From Pontibacter liquoris (GTDB lineage: Bacteria; Bacteroidota; Bacteroidia; Cytophagales; Hymenobacteraceae), in contig NZ_JALEBG010000001.1 in assembly GCF_022758235.1 (NCBI RefSeq), positions 1,674,001 through 1,738,000 of the forward strand: a stretch of DNA of 64,000 nucleotides, given 5' to 3'. Position numbers and translations under genes: made by a program. A model generated the notes under the pieces. That model had not been told where the DNA came from, ran no database searches, and was given only the letters and a program-made list of their open reading frames with translations. Positions 1-9,148 of this stretch are shown here, one piece after another (positions within the stretch are counted from its first letter, which is position 1; every line of letters begins with the position of its first letter).

Positions 1-1
1 C

Positions 2-709
2 AACTATACAGATCGATTTTGTCTTTGTGTCAATTTAGCCCTGATAACTGATCAAGCGGCTATAGAAGCTATCTTATCTTTTTTCTTTTTTCAAAATTAT
101 GATAAGCCTCTGGGCATACCTCAATTATTGGTACAGTATGAAGAGAATGCTATTTATAATGATTTCATAGAATTGTTCTCAAAGTCTGCAGCACTACAAG
201 GCTTTAACCAAATCAATGTAGTATGTGTCAATCCGGATAAAAGCGTCTGTGCACTTCTTTCAGCTGATAAGCTGCTAGATATCAGAACTGTATATCAAAG
301 GTGTTTAGATCAACTTCCACTTAAAGTAGATATTAACCTATATATATCTGTCTTTGGACTCAAGGACATAATAGAATTAAATATAGCATTAGAAGAAGAA
401 GAAAGTTTATATAAACAACAAAACTTGAATGGTTATAGATTGGCTGAAGAATATAAGAAACTTGTTGATTGCGTTAATCAGTTGGAATTAATAAACAAAG
501 CAGCAAAGCAAGAAATTGATAACCAATATACATTTAATCAGATTTTAAAATCAGGTTCTCACGCTGTTTACCTGCAAAATTACTATGATAACGAATATGA
601 AATTTTGCCATTATGGTATAAACAACTGGGACATATTATAAAAGTGCTAACGGGGAAAAGATCCTTACGATCTTTATTCGATAACAATATTACAAAGTAC
701 GAAAATTGA
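2..709 (+). CDS. C-terminal part of a surface-polysaccharide glycosyltransferase-like protein (5' end outside window)
   Basis: The frame is open from the first complete codon at position 2, so the start lies upstream of the window. About 235 residues are visible. The middle (residues like YDKPLGIPQLLVQY followed by a helix and FNQINVVCVN) weakly resembles the end of GH99-like WbsX domains found in polysaccharide-linked glycosyltransferases. The tail contains YEILPLWYKQLGHIIKVLTGK, a pattern common at the C-terminus of Bacteroidota glycosyltransferases with such domains. Family assignment is from memory of motifs and is tentative. The gene overlaps the next glycosyltransferase by 4 bases, implying co-transcription with it and the ABC exporter genes. 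Base composition is AT-rich compared with the 20-60 kb part of the window. Confidence 0.55.
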   Translation, partial: NYTDRFCLCVNLALITDQAAIEAILSFFFFQNYDKPLGIPQLLVQYEENAIYNDFIELFSKSAALQGFNQINVVCVNPDKSVCALLSADKLLDIRTVYQRCLDQLPLKVDINLYISVFGLKDIIELNIALEEEESLYKQQNLNGYRLAEEYKKLVDCVNQLELINKAAKQEIDNQYTFNQILKSGSHAVYLQNYYDNEYEILPLWYKQLGHIIKVLTGKRSLRSLFDNNITKYEN

Positions 710-2871
710 AATATTGGCTCCTTACAACTGAGTACCCTCCCTTTTACGGAGGCGGTATAAGTACTTACTGTTTAAATACAGCAAAGATGATGTCCCGTGA
801 AGGGCATGACGTTTCAATCTTTATCAACGACAGTTCTGTTAGCGATATTGTGACTGAAATAACGGATGACGGCAGAGTCATTCGTTTTAATCCAAACCGG
901 TGCAAATCGGCAGCATTTCTCGGCCATGTTACAAACATCAGCTATGAGTTTGCCTTTGTTCTGAAGCAGTTTGTGGAGGATGAAGGTAAGCCTGATATGA
1001 TTGAAGCGCAAGAATATCAAGGCATAGCGTATTACATTTTGCAATTCAAACATTTACAATATGACTGGTGTAAGAACATCCCAGTAATCATTACCATGCA
1101 TTCTCCAGCGTTCCTATACCTGGAATATAATCATGTACCACTTTTCAAATACCCAAACTATTGGATTGGCGAAATGGAACGGTTTTGTATACAGGCCGCA
1201 GATGTTGTTGTTTCTCCAAGCCAATTTTTAATCAGTGAAGTAGAGAAAAGATTTAAATACAACCATTCCGATTTTTTTGTTGTTCCAAATCCATTCGAGT
1301 TTAAAGACATTAATCAAAAGAAAAGCATAACACCCAAGCAGGAAGATATAGCCTTTTTTGGTAAACTTTCTGCGCAGAAAGGAACTTTTCTGCTTCTTCA
1401 TTATTTTGCCAGGCTATGGGAAAAAGGCTTTTGTGAGCCTTTGTGTTTGATTGGTGGCCAGGATATAGTCTATCATCCGGAGGGCAGAACCATGGGGGAT
1501 GTTGTCAGAAGAAAGTATAAAGTATACATTGATAGAGGATTACTTCGACTGGAAAACCAGGTTTCTCCTGCAGAGATAGAGGATCGGCTGAGCAGGGCTA
1601 AAGTAGTTATTGTCCCTAGCGCAGTGGATAATCTTCCATATGTAGTGTTAGAGATGATGAGTCTTGGTTTAGTGGTATTAGTTTCGAAACAGGGTGGTCA
1701 GGCTGAAATAGTTGCAAATGGTATAAATGGCTTCATTTTTGATCACGATGAAGCGGATAGCTTTGAGGTGCAATTAAAGAAAATTTTAGATTTAACAGCC
1801 GAACAAAGGGCTGATATCAGTGCCAATGCTGTATTAAGGATTGCAAGTACTTATAATTTTAAAACAATTTATAATCAGAAGATAAAGGCAATACAGACAG
1901 CTATTGAGAGAGCCCATATTTTAAAACCATTCCCGTTCATCAGACAGCAAGAGCCGACGGTAGTTGTTACTCCAATATCTTCGAATGATATCCTTTCTGT
2001 AGTGGTGCCATACTTTAACATGGGCAAATACATTGATGATACTATTGACTCCATAAAAAATTCTAGTGTAGTAAGAAAACAAATAATTATAGTAAATGAC
2101 GGTAGTACTGACGAAGCAAGCCTTGCTAAGCTATTACCTTACAGGAGTGATCCTTCCATTAACGTTATAGATGTACCTAATGGAGGATTAGGAAGCGCAA
2201 GAAACATTGGGGCAGAAAGGGCGGAAGGGGAGTACCTTGCCTTCCTGGATGCTGATGATAAAGTAGACCCCAAGTATTTTGAGAAAAGTATCAAGGTGTT
2301 ACGCCAGCACCGTAACGTACACTTTATAGGTGCCTGGACACAGTACTTTGAAGGCTCCAATAAGATATGGCCTACCTTTTCACCGGAACCCCCTCTAATT
2401 CTATACCATAACCTGATAAATTCAAGTGCTTTGGTTTATAGACGAAGCTCTTTTTTAGCTGCTGGAGCCAATGATCAGCTTATGCCTTTTCAGGGACTAG
2501 AGGATTATGACAGTGTGATTTCTTTAATAGGTAAGGGGTTCAAAGGAGTTGTTTTACCTGAGATTCTTTTCAATTATCGGGTGCGAAAGGACTCCATGAT
2601 ACGAGGCATATCAAATGAGAAAAAATTAATTTTACTAGAATATACATGCAAAAAACATAAAGAGTTTTACAGTACATTTGCGATCGAACTTTTTAATTTG
2701 GTTAATGCAAATGGTTCAGGCACCGTGTTGGATAACCCAACCCGTGATTATCAGCTAAGCGCTAAGTTCCCTTTTAACAGTTACTTATCGAGAGAGGTTA
2801 TCTCATTTATTAAAAGAAACAAACACCTAAAAAGAATTGCTTATCGTGCGTATAGCGCGCTTAATAAATAG
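706..2871 (+). CDS. Bifunctional GT4-GT2 fusion glycosyltransferase
   Basis: This 721-residue protein carries two glycosyltransferase domains. The first ~400 residues are a GT-B fold family 4 enzyme: the N-terminus has TEYPPFYGGGISTYC, and near residues 305-345 is the nucleotide-sugar site region with VPSAVDNLPYVVLEMM (the E-x7-E type motif) and GGQAEIV. From about residue 429 a GT-A family 2 domain begins (LSVVVPYFN), with NDGSTDE near 464, GGLGSARNIG, and the metal-binding DADD near 515. It is therefore likely to add two sugars to a lipid-linked glycan at the inner membrane. The start is TTG, overlapping the upstream stop (TTGA); no nearby ATG fits the conserved N-terminus better. Donors and acceptors cannot be told from sequence. 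Confidence 0.88.
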   Translation: MKYWLLTTEYPPFYGGGISTYCLNTAKMMSREGHDVSIFINDSSVSDIVTEITDDGRVIRFNPNRCKSAAFLGHVTNISYEFAFVLKQFVEDEGKPDMIEAQEYQGIAYYILQFKHLQYDWCKNIPVIITMHSPAFLYLEYNHVPLFKYPNYWIGEMERFCIQAADVVVSPSQFLISEVEKRFKYNHSDFFVVPNPFEFKDINQKKSITPKQEDIAFFGKLSAQKGTFLLLHYFARLWEKGFCEPLCLIGGQDIVYHPEGRTMGDVVRRKYKVYIDRGLLRLENQVSPAEIEDRLSRAKVVIVPSAVDNLPYVVLEMMSLGLVVLVSKQGGQAEIVANGINGFIFDHDEADSFEVQLKKILDLTAEQRADISANAVLRIASTYNFKTIYNQKIKAIQTAIERAHILKPFPFIRQQEPTVVVTPISSNDILSVVVPYFNMGKYIDDTIDSIKNSSVVRKQIIIVNDGSTDEASLAKLLPYRSDPSINVIDVPNGGLGSARNIGAERAEGEYLAFLDADDKVDPKYFEKSIKVLRQHRNVHFIGAWTQYFEGSNKIWPTFSPEPPLILYHNLINSSALVYRRSSFLAAGANDQLMPFQGLEDYDSVISLIGKGFKGVVLPEILFNYRVRKDSMIRGISNEKKLILLEYTCKKHKEFYSTFAIELFNLVNANGSGTVLDNPTRDYQLSAKFPFNSYLSREVISFIKRNKHLKRIAYRAYSALNK

Positions 2872-2875
2872 TTTT

Positions 2876-3673
2876 ATGATATTACAAGTACTCAACAACT
2901 GGTTTCTGAGATCAAACAAATCTGAAAGGCTTTGGCTTCTTGCCAAGATCGAATTCAAGCTACGCTATTATGAAAATAAACTTGGTCTCTTTTGGGCTCT
3001 TCTAAAGCCTATTATGGACATTGGTATTTATTACATCGTGTTTCAGATAATAATGAAACAGGATGTTCCAGCTTTTGCTTCCTATCTTTTCATTGGTCTA
3101 ATCTTGTACAACTTCTTTATTGAAAGTACAAGTGGAACGATACATATTCTTAATACCAAAAAGTACTTGTATGAGTATAGTAACATGAATAAATTAGAGA
3201 TTTACATCTCTACCTTGATGAGCAACATGATAGGCTTCATTTTTAATCTTATTATGTTTCTTGTTTTCTATAGCTTTATTGAACCTCAATCTATTGGAGC
3301 AAGTTTGTATAATCTCTGGATAATACCAATTTTCTTTAGTTTGTTTATCATGTCTTTGGGGATATCGCTCATTCTATCGAACCTCTATATTGTAGCAAAA
3401 GACATAAATCAAATTTGGCAGGTTTTTGCAACACTGTTAATGTTTATTTCTCCAATCTTTTATAAGATGTCAAGCTTTACGGAAGCACTTCCTTCATTTG
3501 ACTATGCAAATCCATTGGCCGGTATTATCATTAATGCTCGAAGAGTAATGATGCAGGGTTTAGAGCCAGATTTCGAACTGATGATGTTGGGATATGGTTA
3601 TGCTATCTTATTCCTATTTATCGGACTTATACTTTTAAACAAACTTGGCTCCAAAGCAGCAGAGAAGCTGTAA
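2876..3673 (+). CDS. ABC-2 type polysaccharide exporter permease (Wzm/TagG type)
   Basis: This is the membrane subunit of a polysaccharide ABC exporter, 265 residues from the ATG at 2876. An in-frame TTG at 2837 would lengthen it by 13 residues into the previous gene and is less likely. The cytosolic N-terminus holds the family motif around LRYYENKLGLFWALLKP, followed by about six hydrophobic segments, as in ABC2_membrane (Wzm, KpsM, TagG). It lies 4 bases after the fusion glycosyltransferase and 6 bases before its ATPase partner. Together they would flip a completed undecaprenyl-linked glycan across the inner membrane. Confidence 0.88.
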   Translation: MILQVLNNWFLRSNKSERLWLLAKIEFKLRYYENKLGLFWALLKPIMDIGIYYIVFQIIMKQDVPAFASYLFIGLILYNFFIESTSGTIHILNTKKYLYEYSNMNKLEIYISTLMSNMIGFIFNLIMFLVFYSFIEPQSIGASLYNLWIIPIFFSLFIMSLGISLILSNLYIVAKDINQIWQVFATLLMFISPIFYKMSSFTEALPSFDYANPLAGIIINARRVMMQGLEPDFELMMLGYGYAILFLFIGLILLNKLGSKAAEKL

Positions 3674-3679
3674 ACAATT

Positions 3680-4480
3680 ATGGTAAACAAAATAGCAATA
3701 AAGGCCCGCAACATTAGCAAAACCTTTCAGATTTCTGAGGATAGTCATAATACCGTAAAGTACCGGCTATTTAATTTATTTAATCCTCCAAAAACGAAAC
3801 ATATTCCAGCTTTAAAGAGCATGTCGCTTGAGATCATGAAAGGGGAATGCATTGGCTTATTAGGGCGGAATGGCTGCGGTAAGTCTACACTTGTTAAATT
3901 GCTAGCGGGTGTATATCCTTCGGATAGTGGTTACATCGATATTAAAGGCTCCACTATGCTGATGAATCTGGGTGTGGGTATGAGCCATGAATTAACAGCA
4001 CGCGAAAATATATATGTTTCCGGGTCCGTTCTTGGCCTTAAGATTAAAGAGATCGATGCTATTTTTGATGAAATTGTTTCTTTTGCTGAACTGGAAGGTT
4101 TTATAGATACCAAGATCAAATTCTTCTCTTCCGGTATGGTGGCTAGGCTTGGCTTTTCCATTGCCGTAAATGCCGGAGCGGATATTATGTTCCTGGATGA
4201 GATTTTTGCTGTTGGTGATGCTAAATTTCAGGAGAAAGCAATTAAAGTGTTTGAAAGCTCCTGGATTAAAGGAAAAACCGTAATTCTGGTGAGCCATTCC
4301 ATGGAGGTGATCAGGCAATACTGTAGCAGGGCTGCTTTTCTGAAAAATGGGGAATTAAAATATTTTGGAGACACAGAAGAAGCAATTAAGCTGTACCTAA
4401 AAGATAACGAAATCAGTACACCGAATGTAGAAAGTGATACAGCGAATTCTCCTACTGAGAGTGCCGAAAAGGTAGCATAA
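3680..4480 (+). CDS. Polysaccharide ABC exporter ATPase (Wzt/TagH/KpsT type)
   Basis: This is the ATP-binding subunit of the exporter, 266 residues. Walker A is GRNGCGKST near residue 62, the signature region is FSSGMVARLGFS, Walker B is ADIMFLDEI near 167, and the switch histidine is in ILVSHSMEVI. The protein ends soon after the nucleotide-binding domain with an acidic tail, so it lacks the C-terminal carbohydrate-binding domain of long Wzt proteins (E. coli O9a type). Export is therefore probably not controlled by recognition of a capped glycan end, as in KpsT/TagH-like systems (inference). A hairpin terminator follows. Confidence 0.9.
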   Translation: MVNKIAIKARNISKTFQISEDSHNTVKYRLFNLFNPPKTKHIPALKSMSLEIMKGECIGLLGRNGCGKSTLVKLLAGVYPSDSGYIDIKGSTMLMNLGVGMSHELTARENIYVSGSVLGLKIKEIDAIFDEIVSFAELEGFIDTKIKFFSSGMVARLGFSIAVNAGADIMFLDEIFAVGDAKFQEKAIKVFESSWIKGKTVILVSHSMEVIRQYCSRAAFLKNGELKYFGDTEEAIKLYLKDNEISTPNVESDTANSPTESAEKVA

Positions 4481-4502
4481 GAACTATCATCAAGATTTTA
4501 TG

Positions 4503-4532
4503 AAAAGGGTTACTGCTATAGTAACCCTTTTT
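4503..4532. terminator. Bidirectional intrinsic terminator between Wzt-like ATPase and O-antigen ligase-like gene
   Basis: AAAAGGGTTAC and GTAACCCTTTT form a perfect stem with a 7-base loop, followed by a T-run on the plus strand and a shorter one on the minus strand. The stop codon of the converging minus-strand gene (4516-4518) lies in the loop, so the hairpin serves both convergent genes. Confidence 0.85.
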
Positions 4533-5766
4533 TATTATCTGTCAGAAGAAAAGGGATAAAGAACCCTACCAGCATTCCGCCATAAGTTCTATCGAGGTAA
4601 TTCTCAGAAATCCATGCTACAAAGAATGTACAAAAAATGACTGCAACGAGCAGGTTCTTATCAGATAAGGCGCTATAAAGGGGAAGTATAACCCATGCTA
4701 TCAGAAATAGCAGGAAGCCCAATAGCCCCAGGCTATATAATATATCGATGTAGTTGCTGTGTACGTTTTTGCCTGTTTCTATTGCAAAATAAAAGTTCTT
4801 CTCACGATATTTTCTTTCTAAAGCATCATACTTATCACCTAATCCCACCCCTTGTATTGGGTTGGCTTTAAATAGCTCCAGGCCACAGTTCCAGGCAGCT
4901 AATCTGAAGTTGGCACCATTCCACTGGTCAGCTGTTACCTTCATTGCATAATGGCTCTCCGCGCCTTTACTTTCATAATTAAATTGGCGGTGGGTTAGCT
5001 CTCTAAATCTATTCAGTGTCTGTGGAAGCATCTTTGTTACTAAAAAACCACACATTACAAGGCTGAGCAGCAATGTGAAGCCCTCCAGGTATTTCTTTTT
5101 ACTTAGGATGTAATAAAAGCCGAAAGCTGTTGTCGTTGCCAGTAAAATCAGAAGATGCACTCTGCTGGCTAACAAAAAGCTAAAGGCAAAAAGGAATAAT
5201 AAACCTGCTAACATCAAGGCCTTGTAAGACACTTTTCTGAAGAAAATAAAGTAGGCAAGTATAAATAGGGAGAAGTTAGTGGTAAGCGCAACATAAACAG
5301 ATTGCTGCCTAACTGCCTGCGTAAGGTAATCATTGAAGAAAACATCTGTCCGATTCAGGTGAAAGTACTGGTATATACTATAGATGAGGCATCCTATGCA
5401 AAAAATAACTATTACGGCAGCAAAGCTTAACAAAACTTTCTCTTTAAATGCCTTAGTTAGCTGTAGGAAACCAATACTTAAAGGAAATACCAGCAAAGGC
5501 GACCTGAGGATGAGGTAACGCAGCCCCTCTTCCTTATTAGCTGACATAAAATAGCTCGTCAACAGGTAGACAAAAAAGAGTAACATAAATGGGACATACC
5601 TGCGTGTCCGTAACATGAGCCACTTTTCTTTGAACGTTGTAAGCGAAAAGCTATAAATAATTAAGGCGCCAGCAACGACTATGTTTGCCGACCGGAACCA
5701 TGACTGGCACAGCGTTATAAAGAAAAGTAAAAGTAGCGTGTATAGAATTTTCTCAGACTTTGTCAT
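4516..5766 (-). CDS. O-antigen ligase / polymerase-like membrane protein (Wzy_C)
   Basis: This 416-residue protein has about ten hydrophobic segments and a large extracytoplasmic loop. The Wzy_C signature is in the last third: NPIQGVGLGDKYDAL, then HSNYIDILYSLGLLGFLLFL. Such proteins either ligate undecaprenyl-linked glycan to lipid A core (WaaL) or polymerise repeat units (Wzy); sequence alone does not separate the two. It is transcribed toward the ABC exporter genes and has its own upstream spacer. Two more members of the family are at 15199 and 16482. Confidence 0.85.
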   Translation of the reverse strand: MTKSEKILYTLLLLFFITLCQSWFRSANIVVAGALIIYSFSLTTFKEKWLMLRTRRYVPFMLLFFVYLLTSYFMSANKEEGLRYLILRSPLLVFPLSIGFLQLTKAFKEKVLLSFAAVIVIFCIGCLIYSIYQYFHLNRTDVFFNDYLTQAVRQQSVYVALTTNFSLFILAYFIFFRKVSYKALMLAGLLFLFAFSFLLASRVHLLILLATTTAFGFYYILSKKKYLEGFTLLLSLVMCGFLVTKMLPQTLNRFRELTHRQFNYESKGAESHYAMKVTADQWNGANFRLAAWNCGLELFKANPIQGVGLGDKYDALERKYREKNFYFAIETGKNVHSNYIDILYSLGLLGFLLFLIAWVILPLYSALSDKNLLVAVIFCTFFVAWISENYLDRTYGGMLVGFFIPFLLTDNKKGLL

Positions 5767-6079
5767 ATGTAAGTTGCAATTCAGGCAAAGGTAAACTACT
5801 AAAGAATGTAAACCTTATTTACATGTAGCATATTTTAAATTTTATATATTGGTTTTGTCCTTTATCGCGCATGTAAATAGATTATTCAAGCGATACTTAG
5901 CGCCTTACATAGTTTTATATATAGAAAAACAAAAGATCCAATTACAAACATATAATTTTTGCAATGTATTTTTGGTAAGTAATCTGTTATAAACTCATAT
6001 AAGTAAGTATAATACCTACTCACAACTTTTTGATGCCGTTGAAGTATGAGGCTATTAAAATATACTAATAGCTAATTAT
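5767..6079. other. AT-rich divergent intergenic region
   Basis: This is a 313-base spacer between the divergent O-antigen ligase-like gene and the T9SS-secreted protein gene. It is strongly AT-rich and contains the minus-strand TACCTTTG element and, on the plus strand, TATTTTTG at 5967-5974 without an obvious -33 partner. No RNA gene or repeat was recognised. Confidence 0.5.
5786..5793 (-). promoter_or_regulatory. Candidate -7 element of the O-antigen ligase-like gene
   Basis: On the minus strand the sequence reads TACCTTTG, matching the Bacteroidota TAnnTTTG element, about 20 bases before the ATG at 5766. No clear TTTG is present at the -33 distance, so this is a half-supported promoter. 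Confidence 0.35.
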
Positions 6080-7674
6080 ATGAGAAAGATTATACTTTTG
6101 ATTAACTGCTTACTTTTTTTCGTGTCGGTACTCCACAAAGTATCAGCCTAACAGATTATGCGGTTAATCGGTATCAGATACAATTTATAAAAACAAAGAA
6201 AGCCTCTAAGTTCTGGTCAGAACAACCACCTTGCGTAATAAAAGACAAAGAATTTAATTATTTCTTCAGTACTCATTTCACTTCGGTCTGGGCTTCTTCA
6301 ATTTCTTTGGCGGAACCAGAAGATGAAATCATCAGGGTTGGTAACAAAGCAGGGAAGGGGCCATTCCGAATTTTATCTTCTGCTCATTGGTGGGGACACT
6401 TCTTTGATCCTGTTTTCTTAGAAAGTAAAAGCTATGAATACCATAAGGAATGGCAAAATTATAGTTGGCGTAGAAACTATAACGGAATATTTTCAGCGCA
6501 AATTCTATCTGATTCTATAAAATCGTCTAAAATGCTGTTTGCTGTGAGCCATGGTGAAAACAAGAACGAGAAAATTGGCGAGTATTACTACCAAAATACC
6601 GTAAGGACCGACTTCAAGATTCATAAAGATGAGCCTGCTACCTATTCTGGGGGTACCCCTTACAAGGACTGTTGGGAAGCTTACTTTGGATTTGTGAATG
6701 GAAACTGGTTTCCCTATAAAGCGGGTATGACCTGGCAAGATGTTTACCTAAGTGATTTGGGACCGATTGCCTGGCCTTCTGCAGGTTATCTTAATCAGGA
6801 TGGCTCTTTAGCTTCTAATGGTGTTCGGCATCCCTCGGCTATTGTAGCCGATCATTTCTTATACATCTATTTTGTCGACTCATCGAAAGAGGGAGCTTCC
6901 GGAGTTAAACTTGTGCGCGCCAGTCTTGCGGATGTGCTGAAGCCCCAGGCTTACGAGACTTTAACTGCTAGCGGTTGGAAGCCTGCTTTGCCGGAAGGAT
7001 TTACGAAGGAGAAGATAACATCCTTTTTTAACGTAAAGGGACCAGCAAGTATACCGGTTTTAAGGCCGGACCAGAATACTGTGCGGTTTTCTGTGGCGCG
7101 TTTTATAGATGGAGTGCATGAATTTATCGGTGTAGAAGAATATATTAATCCCACCGACTCCATTAAGGTTGCCTTGCGATTTTCCAGCGACTTAATTCAT
7201 TGGTCTGACAGAACGGTGCTTTATACAGCTAAAAACTGGGAGGAGAGTAAACTCAGATATCCTATTTTCCTTAGTCAGGACGGCGGATCAAATACAGAAA
7301 TTGGAAAAGAGGGGTTCTTTATACTTGGTACGGATGGGAAAGGAACAGTTACAAAGTTATATGTCCATTCAAAAGCCATTCAGCCCGCTTCATTTCAAAC
7401 TTTTTTAAAATATGACCTTCAGGATCCGGCCTTGGCCGTGCCCAATCCAGCGTATGACAATTTTTCGGTTAACCTGCAGTTGAATGCCCGTTCCAGAGTG
7501 GTAGCAATACTTTACTCTATGGCTGGTCAAAAAATTGCCAGGCTAATAGATGAAAGTTCAGATGCAGGGAGTTACTCCAGGATGTGCAACATAGGGGACT
7601 TGGTGCCGGGTATTTATGTGTTGGAAGTATGGGTGAACAAGCAACGGTATAGGCAAAAGATCAAAAAACTTTAA
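6080..7674 (+). CDS. T9SS-secreted beta-propeller-like protein, frameshifted behind its signal peptide
   Basis: The ATG at 6080 encodes a 23-residue peptide, MRKIILLINCLLFFVSVLHK VSA in outline: basic start, hydrophobic core, small residues at the end, then a stop at 6149. The body is read in another frame, open from 6106 to the stop at 7674. Adding one C at 6148 would join VSA to LTDYAVNRY and make one protein of about 530 residues. The body has repeated beta-strand-rich stretches (RHPSAIVADHFLYIYFVD, ALRFSSDLIHWSDR) resembling five-bladed propeller glycoside hydrolase-like folds. The last ~75 residues form a type A T9SS sorting domain: VPNPAYDNFSV ... ILYSMAGQKIA ... LVPGIYVLEVW ... KIKKL. 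Without the missing base the protein would start late (TTG 6307) and lack export. Either a real pseudogene or a sequencing error. Confidence 0.7.
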
Positions 7675-7690
7675 TTATGTGCATGCAAAT

Positions 7691-9076
7691 TTAAAAAGCC
7701 GCTTTGTCTCCCCGGAACATATTATAGACAGTATAGAAAATGATCTTCAGATCCAGCAGAAAGGACCAGTTTTCAAGATAGAAGATATCAAGTTTTACGC
7801 GTCCCCTGATCTGGTATAGTTGGGTAGTATCGCCGCGGTAACCTCGTACTTGGGATAAACCTGTAATGCCGGGCTTGATAAAGTGGCGCACCATATATTT
7901 CTCTGCCACCTGCGCGTATTCCTCGCCCAGCTTTAGCATGTGCGGGCGCGGACCCACAATAGACATATGGCCAAGTAAAACATTGAAAAACTGTGGTAGC
8001 TCGTCAAGGCTGGTTTTTCGGATAAAGGCACCCACCGGCGTAATGCGGGAATCTCCTCGACGAGCTAAAAGCCTGTTCGCATCCGTATTCATATACATGC
8101 TCCGGAGTTTATAGCACTGGAAGTTCTTGTTGTCTATACCTGATCGGACTTGTTTAAAGAAAACCGGCCCCTTTGAATCTAGTTTAATGATGATGGCAAG
8201 TATAGGCAGGAGCCAGGACAGAATAAAAACAATCACTATGAGGGAGAACAGAATGTCAAATGTTCTTTTAAGTGTTTTGTTCAGCACATCATCCAGCGGA
8301 ATAGATCTTAGAATCAGGACCGGAAGCATGTCATAAAAATCAATCTTTAGCTTTTTATAGTGGTGCTCACCGAGATCAGAAATTAGCTTTATTCGGACCA
8401 GGTTGTTATCTACAAAGTTAATAAGCTGTTTTAGCTGGTCGGTTTTGATGGCAGAAGGAGAGCAGTAAATCTCATTTATACCCTGCTCTATAACAAATTG
8501 CTCTAATTCAGCTATTCTGCCCCGCACATCCGGATGTGCTGTCTGATTATCATCAAATATGCCTTTAAAATGATAGCCATATTCCGGATGCTGCTGGAAA
8601 ATATTTTTAAGCAACATTCCTGTTTCACTTACCCCTACAATAATCACCCTGCGGTTATTATAGCCCCGCTTTCTGTAATAGCGTAGTATCTTAACCAGGA
8701 AAACGCGCCAGGTAAAAATGCATATTATGAGAAGCACATAATGTATGAGGAGAAACTCTCTGGCATATAGCGCAATCTTGAAAATACTAAGTATCGCCTC
8801 AACGAGTAAAACATAAAGCAGCAATACCTTTAATGTATTTGTCAGGACATTGGCAACGCTGGTTACTCTGTTGAATTTATATGCCCCTGAAAGCGTATTA
8901 CAAATGAACCAGGCTGCTATACCTAAACCTAGAAAACCAGCCTTCTCTGTAAAAGTGGTATTAGCCGACCCCTGATCAGCAACTAAACTTTCGGCGATTA
9001 TGGTTGATAGGGCTATAAATGCGATATCGCCTAATGAATCGATCAGTCTAAAATATCTGGAGTACAGGCCCGCCAT
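7691..9076 (-). CDS. Undecaprenyl-phosphate sugar-1-phosphate transferase (WcaJ-like initiating enzyme)
   Basis: This 461-residue protein has the polyisoprenyl-phosphate hexose-1-phosphate transferase layout. Four to five N-terminal membrane helices are followed by a Rossmann-like CoA-binding-type domain ([15 protein letters not shown]) and a re-entrant helix with the C-terminal catalytic domain from about residue 265. That domain holds [44 protein letters not shown] and MSIVGPRP. The enzyme starts repeat-unit synthesis on undecaprenyl phosphate at the inner membrane. Its partners are the flippase and polymerase-like genes at 10.8-17.7 kb. The preferred sugar (glucose, galactose or others) cannot be read from the sequence. 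Confidence 0.9.
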   Translation of the reverse strand: MAGLYSRYFRLIDSLGDIAFIALSTIIAESLVADQGSANTTFTEKAGFLGLGIAAWFICNTLSGAYKFNRVTSVANVLTNTLKVLLLYVLLVEAILSIFKIALYAREFLLIHYVLLIICIFTWRVFLVKILRYYRKRGYNNRRVIIVGVSETGMLLKNIFQQHPEYGYHFKGIFDDNQTAHPDVRGRIAELEQFVIEQGINEIYCSPSAIKTDQLKQLINFVDNNLVRIKLISDLGEHHYKKLKIDFYDMLPVLILRSIPLDDVLNKTLKRTFDILFSLIVIVFILSWLLPILAIIIKLDSKGPVFFKQVRSGIDNKNFQCYKLRSMYMNTDANRLLARRGDSRITPVGAFIRKTSLDELPQFFNVLLGHMSIVGPRPHMLKLGEEYAQVAEKYMVRHFIKPGITGLSQVRGYRGDTTQLYQIRGRVKLDIFYLENWSFLLDLKIIFYTVYNMFRGDKAAF

Positions 9077-9148
9077 AATATTGAAACAAAGGGGTTAATG
9101 CTGGGTATTTAAATCGGGAATTATTTTCTACTTTATTTAAGCAACTTC

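Noticed and set aside
5967..5974. TATTTTTG as promoter of the T9SS protein gene
   Set aside because: It matches the -7 consensus but has no -33 partner and lies in a very AT-rich spacer where chance matches are expected.
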